56,964 nt of DNA, taken from the IMG/VR virus record IMGVR_UViG_3300024262_000036, positions 1 to 56,964 of that record; one strand, 5' to 3'. A program made the position numbers and the translations under genes. The notes under the pieces were generated by a model. The model was given only the letters and a program-made list of their open reading frames with translations, had not been told where the DNA came from and made no database searches. This document shows positions 51,891-56,964 of the stretch, piece after piece (positions within the stretch are counted from its first letter, which is position 1; each line of letters starts with the position of its first letter). The stretch comes from a virus.

Positions 51891-52706
51891 ATGAAAAATT
51901 TATTACTATTATTAATCGTACTTCTAACGACAAGTTGTGCGACATTCACAGTATCAACATTAAACCATGACCCAATATACGATGATGAAAATTACTATGT
52001 GGTTGAGAACAATGTAAATGTAGATACATTAAATGAATTCCAATTTAGAAATAAACTTAGAACGGATTTTAATTTTAGGTACGACTTTGCTCAATATGCC
52101 CTACGACAACCTAGTTCATTCGATTGGAACAATAGAGTATTGGGTAATAGATATAATTTTTATAGTCCATATGGGTTTGGTTACAACTCATATTGGAATA
52201 GAGACCAGATGTGGATGGATTGGGTATGGGGATATGATGGTTGGAATTCTTGGGTTTCTCCTCATCGATGGTCACCATTTGGATATGATAGATGGGGATA
52301 TAATCTACACTATGGTTGGAATAACCACGGATGGGGTTATAATGGATACTACAGTAATGGATGGAATTACTATGGGTGGAATAATTACGGTCAAAATAAT
52401 TGGTACGGAAGACGAGGTAGAAACAATGTATCATACGTCAATGGCCGAAGAGGTAGTACTATGAGTATACGAGATAGAATAGGACAAGGGGCGATGATTG
52501 AGTCAACTAAACCAAGAGTTAATGTTATTAAACCAAGAGTTAATAACACAAGACCTGTAATTAATAATAGTCGTCCTGTTAACAATACAAGACCTGTAAT
52601 TAATAATAGTCGTCCTGTTAACAATACAAGACCCATAATTAATAATAGTCGACCAACAGTTCGACCAAGTAGAACTAATAAAGTTGACAATAGAAGAAAA
52701 GATTAA
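51891..52706 (+). CDS. Lipoprotein with Trp/Tyr/Gly/Asn-rich domain and RPVNN repeats
   Basis: 271 residues. Signal MKNLLLLLIVLLTTSC (lipobox TTSC). Residues ~80-185 are very rich in W, Y, G and N (for example GWNNHGWGYNGYYSNGW). Residues 218-256 are three 13-residue repeats, NNTRPVINNSRPV. Similar WG-rich lipoproteins are common in Bacteroidota chromosomes, so host origin is likely. Function unknown; surface coat or phage exclusion could be tested. Confidence 0.7.
   Translation: MKNLLLLLIVLLTTSCATFTVSTLNHDPIYDDENYYVVENNVNVDTLNEFQFRNKLRTDFNFRYDFAQYALRQPSSFDWNNRVLGNRYNFYSPYGFGYNSYWNRDQMWMDWVWGYDGWNSWVSPHRWSPFGYDRWGYNLHYGWNNHGWGYNGYYSNGWNYYGWNNYGQNNWYGRRGRNNVSYVNGRRGSTMSIRDRIGQGAMIESTKPRVNVIKPRVNNTRPVINNSRPVNNTRPVINNSRPVNNTRPIINNSRPTVRPSRTNKVDNRRKD
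52542..52658 (+). repeat. Three 39-base tandem repeats encoding NNTRPVINNSRPV
   Basis: Units 52542-52580, 52581-52619 and 52620-52658; the second is the clearest, the third has diverged at the end. In frame in the lipoprotein at 51891. Confidence 0.85.
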
Positions 52707-52718
52707 TATACTTAACAT

Positions 52719-53174
52719 ATGATAGTAGTCGACCACAAAACATTTAAAGATAATAGAGGAAGTTATACTCCGATGGTGTTAGACATAATGGGAAAAGAAT
52801 GGACACAATGTTCTATTTCAATTAATGATGGTAGATATACCTTTAGAGGTTTACATTACCAAACAGACCCACCACAAGAGAAATACGTTAAGGTTATTCG
52901 TGGTTCAATCATAGACATCGCTTATGATTTAGAAACTCATAAGACACAACACGTAATTGTAAATGAAGGGAACGCAGTTTACTTACATGATGAGTATGCT
53001 CACGGGTTCTTAACTTTAGAACCTGACACAATCGTTGTCTATATGGTTAAGGGAGAATACTCACCTGAGTCAGAACATTCAATCGTATGGAAAGACATTC
53101 CTGAAGTTAAATCTATTATAGAAGAGTTTACCGATAACCCAATAATCTCAGACAAAGATAATGAAGGAAAATAA
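52719..53174 (+). CDS. rmlC: dTDP-4-dehydrorhamnose 3,5-epimerase (RmlC)
   Basis: 151 residues, ~30 fewer than typical RmlC. FKDNRGSYTPM, the signature YTFRGLHYQTDPPQEKYVKVIRG (split here in two: FRGLHYQ and KYVKVIRG) and HDEYAHGFLTLEPDTIVVYMV with the active-site His are clear. It converts dTDP-4-keto-6-deoxyglucose to the 4-keto-rhamnose form. RmlD lies 3 kb downstream on the other strand. RmlA and RmlB are not in view. The product could feed the phage's glycosyltransferases or alter the host surface. Confidence 0.88.
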   Translation: MIVVDHKTFKDNRGSYTPMVLDIMGKEWTQCSISINDGRYTFRGLHYQTDPPQEKYVKVIRGSIIDIAYDLETHKTQHVIVNEGNAVYLHDEYAHGFLTLEPDTIVVYMVKGEYSPESEHSIVWKDIPEVKSIIEEFTDNPIISDKDNEGK

Positions 53175-54186
53175 ATTAACAACTCACCAAATATTTTTAA
53201 GAATCTCTATAGTTTTACTCACTACTTTGTGGTCCATAATTTTTATATCTTCGTGTAATAATAGTGAAAATGAAATTGATAGTACTACTTTAAATAAAGT
53301 TAACGTATTATGGGAAAATGAGTCATACCATAGTTTAGGTTTTGCTGATAATATTATCTCGATTAATCCTGATAAATTTGTGTTGAATATGGACGGACCA
53401 GGGTCTTTTGATAAGGTTAATACTGGTCCCACATTAAAAGAGTTACAGGTATTCATAAAGTATTTGAGAACAAATGGATGGAATGGTAAATTAGTAATGC
53501 ATCCTGACTGTGCGAAAGAGGAATACCAACACGATTGGAATGGTAAGAAGGGATTACCAAAGATAGACACAATAAAAGGTAATGATAGTTGGAAAGTTTA
53601 CGTTACATATTTTAATCAAATACAAGATTCATTACCAAAGGGAAATAAGTTTAGTGAGTTAATGATTGAGACTGAAAACGCTTATTTTATGTCTTATGAT
53701 ACAATTATTGGACATAAAAAGGATTCACTTATAAAATGGCAAACTAAAGATTCATTATTCCCTAAAGTAAAAAAGTTTATTAAGGACCCTAATGTTAAGT
53801 TATCAACCACGAGTGATTGGGTACCTAATTGGACTAATTGGGAAGGTATTGATTACTATTACGCTCAGATGTATGATATGGCATATAAGTACCCTTATTT
53901 AGGTGGTTATAACAAATATAGTGTTGGTAGAGCGGATACCTTAATTAAATATATGAAACCAGCAATGGAAGTTCAGAAAAATATGGTAGGTAATAATGTT
54001 TTCTTTATCTTTACCTATTCTGATTTAGAAGGGTCACCACATTTCGACGCGCCTATGTTCGGTGAGAAAAAATATGTTTGGAAACAAAAAGAATTTATGG
54101 AGTTTAATAAAAAGTTTAAAGCAACATTCCCCAATCAATCGAATACAGGGATATGGAGTGTTGAGGACGCATTTAAAAATTGGTAA
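53161..54186 (+). CDS. Predicted lipoprotein, possibly a glycosidase-like barrel
   Basis: 341 residues. N-terminal MKENKLTTHQIFLRISIVLL...ISSC is a longer lipoprotein signal (Cys near 32). The body has alternating strand/helix order with acidic ends of strands (ISINPDKFVLNMDGPG, SELMIETENAYFMSYD, YYYAQMYDM and FFIFTYSDLEG), reminiscent of a GH18-like TIM barrel, but no DxxDxDxE motif. Overlaps rmlC by 14 bases and precedes the next gene by 1 base. Confidence 0.6.
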   Translation: MKENKLTTHQIFLRISIVLLTTLWSIIFISSCNNSENEIDSTTLNKVNVLWENESYHSLGFADNIISINPDKFVLNMDGPGSFDKVNTGPTLKELQVFIKYLRTNGWNGKLVMHPDCAKEEYQHDWNGKKGLPKIDTIKGNDSWKVYVTYFNQIQDSLPKGNKFSELMIETENAYFMSYDTIIGHKKDSLIKWQTKDSLFPKVKKFIKDPNVKLSTTSDWVPNWTNWEGIDYYYAQMYDMAYKYPYLGGYNKYSVGRADTLIKYMKPAMEVQKNMVGNNVFFIFTYSDLEGSPHFDAPMFGEKKYVWKQKEFMEFNKKFKATFPNQSNTGIWSVEDAFKNW

Positions 54187-54187
54187 T

Positions 54188-54634
54188 ATGAAAAGAAAAT
54201 ATTTATGGTTAATTCCTACTATTTTAATAACGTTAATCATTGTACGACAAATAGTTATACGACAAACAGGTGATGAGTTAAGTTATATTGAGAAGGTTAT
54301 AAAAAAACATAACAGCATCAAAGATTCTTGGACTAATGTTAAACACCCCACAGTTCCTAAACCATCAAGTAGTCAGTCTACAGTTATTTACGGTGATAGT
54401 GTTAGGGTTATACCGAAGAGTAATAAACACCCAATAGTTTACAATATAGATTTAAGTGATACTATGGTTTTTTATATTAATACTGATTCGTTAGATAACG
54501 ATTCTAATATAATAGATTGGTTTTTTGATGTTGAGGGTGAGTTATATATCTACACTAAACAAGATTCAATTAAGGATGAAATCGAAAGATGGAATTACAT
54601 TAGAAGTTTAGATGAAGAGGGCTGGGAGGAATAA
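54188..54634 (+). CDS. Small membrane-anchored protein
   Basis: 148 residues from ATG 54188 (MKRKYLWLIPTILITLIIV, a single N-terminal membrane segment), then a polar body facing the periplasm. An upstream in-frame start at 54062 would overlap the previous gene by 125 bases and is rejected. No motif recognised. Its stop codon lies in a 25-base direct repeat. Confidence 0.65.
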   Translation: MKRKYLWLIPTILITLIIVRQIVIRQTGDELSYIEKVIKKHNSIKDSWTNVKHPTVPKPSSSQSTVIYGDSVRVIPKSNKHPIVYNIDLSDTMVFYINTDSLDNDSNIIDWFFDVEGELYIYTKQDSIKDEIERWNYIRSLDEEGWEE

Positions 54635-54647
54635 GTGCGAGCCACTA
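54623..54647 (+). repeat. 25-base direct repeat, left copy
   Basis: Starts TGGGAGGAATAAG and ends GAGCCACTA; identical copy at 55647-55671. It overlaps the stop codon of the gene at 54188. Together the copies flank the P-loop kinase gene. Confidence 0.9.
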
Positions 54648-54680
54648 TCGGGATGAAGACATTAAATAACTTTCATATGG

Positions 54681-54689
54681 GATATTTAT
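54681..54689 (+). promoter_or_regulatory. Putative late promoter box (GATATTTAT)
   Basis: GATATTTAT followed by AAATAAATAAC, 17 bases before the ATG at 54707. Confidence 0.5.
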
Positions 54690-54706
54690 AAATAAATAAC
54701 AAAATT

Positions 54707-55618
54707 ATGAGTAGGATAGGAAAATTAAAAAGACAATCAATTAACGACGCTAATATAAGGTTATTGGGTGAAAATAGGTGTAACTCTTTAACGGGTTTAC
54801 TTACTGAACAAACAGATGGTAAAATTGCTATCTTATTAGATGGTACTTCATCGGCGGGTAAATCTTACACAAGTAAGTTACTAAATGCCGTTCCGTTGGA
54901 CAAAGCAACTGACCCTAATCAGTGGGTTATAATTGGTAGTGATGATTTTGCTGGTATGGGTGGTGAAGGTGAAAAAAATAGATTAAAATTAGACCCACCA
55001 AGTATAAGGGATTGGGCTAAAGGTAATGACACGGGTATTGTATCTGGTATATATAGGAAAGAGGGTAAAGAAGTGCCTCCTAACCCGAAAGAAAATGAAT
55101 ACATAGACGGTACAGATTCAAGGGTATGGTACATGGCTGAGGAATACAAAACAGGTCCGTGGAAGAAAGTTATCTTTGATGATATAGGTACTGATATTTT
55201 AAAATATATTCCTGACGTTAAACATAATATATTATTACATGCTCCATTATATATTTTATTACAGAATGTTGGAGATAGAAATAATAATAATAATAAAACC
55301 GATAATAGAAATCCAAAGGTTGTGTTAGACCAGTATCTTGGGAAGTTTGTGGCCACTAAAGAAATCCCTGATGTGACAAAAGGTGACCCAACAACGTACT
55401 TAACAAAAGAAGGGTTAGAAGGTTTATTGGAGAAAAATAAAATAGATAAAGAGTATGCCGATAACTTCATAAAAAAGTTAGGTATATACGATGACGATAC
55501 TTATTATATTAAAGTTAAGGATGGTTATATGGTAGATAACACACAACTTATTAATGTTGATTCTGAAAGGGAAATCTATTTAGATAAGTTTAAGAGTATT
55601 ATCGACACAAATAATTAA
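54707..55618 (+). CDS. P-loop kinase-like protein (chloramphenicol phosphotransferase / zeta-toxin-like)
   Basis: 303 residues. IAILLDGTSSAGKSYTSKLL contains a Walker A, GTSSAGKS (G46-S53), of the type found in CPT and zeta-toxin kinases; WVIIGSDDF supplies the catalytic or Walker-B-like Asp. KVIFDDIGTDIL is a second acidic strand. The first 22 residues end in R-L-L-G-E, a possible prohead-protease site. Substrate unknown. The gene stands alone between two identical 25-base repeats and has its own late-type promoter. Confidence 0.65.
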   Translation: MSRIGKLKRQSINDANIRLLGENRCNSLTGLLTEQTDGKIAILLDGTSSAGKSYTSKLLNAVPLDKATDPNQWVIIGSDDFAGMGGEGEKNRLKLDPPSIRDWAKGNDTGIVSGIYRKEGKEVPPNPKENEYIDGTDSRVWYMAEEYKTGPWKKVIFDDIGTDILKYIPDVKHNILLHAPLYILLQNVGDRNNNNNKTDNRNPKVVLDQYLGKFVATKEIPDVTKGDPTTYLTKEGLEGLLEKNKIDKEYADNFIKKLGIYDDDTYYIKVKDGYMVDNTQLINVDSEREIYLDKFKSIIDTNN

Positions 55619-55646
55619 TATCCTCATAGTAAAAGTTTTTGAGGGA

Positions 55647-55671
55647 TGGGAGGAATAAGTGCGAGCCACTA
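55647..55671 (+). repeat. 25-base direct repeat, right copy
   Basis: Identical to 54623-54647 and 1,024 bases from it. Here it lies in the gap between the P-loop gene and a minus-strand gene. Confidence 0.9.
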
Positions 55672-55680
55672 ACAGAGACA

Positions 55681-56037
55681 TTATTTATAGATACTAACAT
55701 CGTCAACATCTAAGTTAAAAGTTTTAGTAAACCAATCAGCCATAAGGTCCATTACTTTACTTTCCCTAAATCTTAAGTTTCTACCAAATAAAGTCACTAA
55801 TCTTTCATCTATCGATACTGATGTCCATTCATCTTCGGCTTTTGAACCATCTGCATGGTGTTGTTGTCCTGTGTGGTAATAATACATAATCCATTTACCA
55901 TCTTTATCGTAAAGGTCCCATCGTGTCGTACCGAACTGAGTGGTCTCACCTTTGTTTACTTTACCACCTTTCATTCGTTCACTCATAAAATTCTCAACCA
56001 ATTCAAAAAGTTGTGATTCACTTATAACATATTTCAT
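55681..56037 (-). CDS. Hypothetical protein with capsid-targeting-like N-terminus
   Basis: 118 residues from ATG 56037, MKYVISESQLFELVENF, with an I-S-E site; the frame is open 18 codons further, into the next minus-strand gene. The body (GTTRWDLYDKDGKWIMYYYHTGQQHHADG) is a compact beta-rich domain. A CTATTTATA stretch lies just before the ATG on the minus strand. Unknown function. Confidence 0.65.
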   Translation of the reverse strand: MKYVISESQLFELVENFMSERMKGGKVNKGETTQFGTTRWDLYDKDGKWIMYYYHTGQQHHADGSKAEDEWTSVSIDERLVTLFGRNLRFRESKVMDLMADWFTKTFNLDVDDVSIYK

Positions 56038-56050
56038 AGTTATAAATAGT

Positions 56051-56371
56051 TTAAGAAGATAAAACCAACTCAATTTTATAACGATTGTCAATTAAATCAA
56101 AAGAGCGGTTAACGGTATCAATGATATCAGACGAAAGAATCTCGTAGAAGTAATCAGAAGTATAACAATCATATTCTTCTTCCAACTGTATATAAGTTTC
56201 AAACTCGATGATGTCACTCATCGTAAAATCAATCAGGTTAGTGTCTACAAATAATAAAAGAGTTTCTTCATGTATGTCCCAATCTGTAAGTTCGGGATGT
56301 TTAGGGTAGATAAGCTTATCGAATAAGACTTCAATAAGTTCATGTGGTACGGTATCTACTGAAGTTATCAC
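56051..56371 (-). CDS. Acidic hypothetical protein
   Basis: 106 residues, acidic, helical (MITSVDTVPHELIEVLFDKL). Its start overlaps the RmlD stop by 4 bases (ATGA), so it is translated with RmlD. No motif recognised. Confidence 0.6.
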   Translation of the reverse strand: MITSVDTVPHELIEVLFDKLIYPKHPELTDWDIHEETLLLFVDTNLIDFTMSDIIEFETYIQLEEEYDCYTSDYFYEILSSDIIDTVNRSFDLIDNRYKIELVLSS

Positions 56372-56964
56372 CGTAATGAGTTCGTAAGTTTAGTTATGTC
56401 CATAGAAAGGTTTTTAGGTACGTGTGGAGGAGTTAAAGTCCTATCGACCATACTTTCCTCAGTTGCCAACTCAAACATCGTCTTAATCTCTGTACCGACA
56501 TTATAGACTCCGTTAAGATTCTCTATTACGCATTTAATAATTAAATTAGATATTCTATCCACATAATCGAAGTTACCAATATAATCAATCCAAGCGTTAT
56601 CGTATTCAAAAGGATAAGGTTTGTGTGAACAACGAACAACAAGGTAGTCATCACATCTTAACTGTACTAATCCATCAGACAATAATTTAGTATAACCATA
56701 CCAAGTATTATTATGAACAGGGACATCTTCCTCACTGGCAGAAGAGGTGGAATTAGAATAAACATAATCGGTAGAGATATGAACAAGTTTAATAATGTTA
56801 TCATTACAATAATCAATTAACTTATCAACAAACTTACAGTTAACATCCCAATGGATATCTTTGTAGTCTGTATAGGTATCAGTATGTCCGATACAGTTAA
56901 TGATTACATCGTACTTATCAGTGATGAACTTACCAATATTATCAATATTAAAACCATCCTTACC
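56368..56964 (-). CDS. rmlD: dTDP-4-dehydrorhamnose reductase (RmlD), 5' part outside window
   Basis: 198 residues are visible; the start is beyond the right edge. YDVIINCIGHTDT is the NAD(P)-fold strand with the bound-nucleotide Asn-Cys region, VHISTDYVYSNS is the STDYVY signature, and NTWYGYTKLLSD contains the catalytic Tyr-x-x-x-Lys. GVYNVGTE follows later. It reduces dTDP-4-keto-rhamnose to dTDP-L-rhamnose, the step after RmlC. Orientation is opposite to rmlC. Confidence 0.88.
   Translation of the reverse strand, partial: GKDGFNIDNIGKFITDKYDVIINCIGHTDTYTDYKDIHWDVNCKFVDKLIDYCNDNIIKLVHISTDYVYSNSTSSASEEDVPVHNNTWYGYTKLLSDGLVQLRCDDYLVVRCSHKPYPFEYDNAWIDYIGNFDYVDRISNLIIKCVIENLNGVYNVGTEIKTMFELATEESMVDRTLTPPHVPKNLSMDITKLTNSLR

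Noticed and set aside
1262-54689. T4 late promoters (TATAAATA)
   Set aside because: The sequence occurs, but in the sense strand of the following genes it reads TATATTTAT, the opposite orientation to T4 late promoters.
54188-55618. Zeta toxin/antitoxin pair from the P-loop kinase and its upstream neighbour
   Set aside because: The upstream protein is membrane-anchored with no antitoxin features, and a direct repeat and a promoter separate the two genes.
1-56964. Bacterial chromosome or integrated prophage
   Set aside because: No integrase, attachment site, rRNA, tRNA or ordinary housekeeping operon was seen. The TonB cassette is an island among phage genes. An integrated state cannot be fully excluded from one window.

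Overview
This window looks like part of a large, virulent-type phage genome infecting a member of the Bacteroidota. Phage evidence: densely packed genes, many overlapping by 1-20 bases; three giant collagen-like fibre genes ending in intramolecular-chaperone (peptidase S74) domains; a T4-type lysozyme and a cell-wall peptidase; thymidylate synthase, a short dihydrofolate reductase, thioredoxin and glutaredoxin; two DNA methyltransferases. Host evidence: AT-rich DNA, A/T-rich leaders with no Shine-Dalgarno sequences, TAnnTTTG promoters, DUF2452 and DUF6915 proteins, five predicted lipoproteins, and a SusC-type TonB-dependent receptor with a partner lipoprotein. I see no integrase, tRNA, rRNA or CRISPR array.

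Layout. 1-6.3 kb: membrane protein end, adenine methylase, a 'WCT' family protein with a leucine-rich tail, a PLOD-type (procollagen-lysine) glycosyltransferase and a PcfJ-like protein. 6.3-10.3 kb: glutamine synthetase, thioredoxin and glutaredoxin. 10.4-22 kb: three collagen-like fibre genes in tandem. 22-34 kb: two more WCT proteins, a GT11-like fucosyltransferase, a second methyltransferase, lysozyme, a DHH/M23/peptidoglycan-binding fusion, DUF192 and Nudix. 34.2-35.2 kb: a protein-free, highly structured RNA gene of about 0.9 kb with its own promoter and terminator. 35.2-42.5 kb: small proteins, a cytidylyltransferase and thymidylate synthase. 42.5-50.4 kb: lipoproteins (one with a glycosidase clan GH-B motif), a cyclophilin, and the lipoprotein/TonB receptor pair bracketed by 21-base direct repeats. 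50.4-57 kb: small membrane proteins, DHFR, lipoproteins, RmlC, a P-loop kinase between 25-base direct repeats, and RmlD running off the right edge.

Three themes connect the genes. (1) A possible collagen-modification system: fibres whose lysines almost all sit in Lys-Gly, the sequence animal lysyl hydroxylases recognise, together with a PLOD-type glycosyltransferase, a GT11 enzyme, RmlC/RmlD, a cytidylyltransferase and a cyclophilin. (2) At least nine different proteins start with a short peptide ending in (I/L)-x-E, like the T4 capsid-targeting peptide cut by the prohead protease. Most of their genes or operons follow a TATATTTAT box that I read as a phage late promoter. (3) The large RNA resembles in size, context and architecture the giant ornate phage RNAs such as GOLLD and ROOL. 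GATC also appears to be missing from the whole window. All functional links are inference from sequence.
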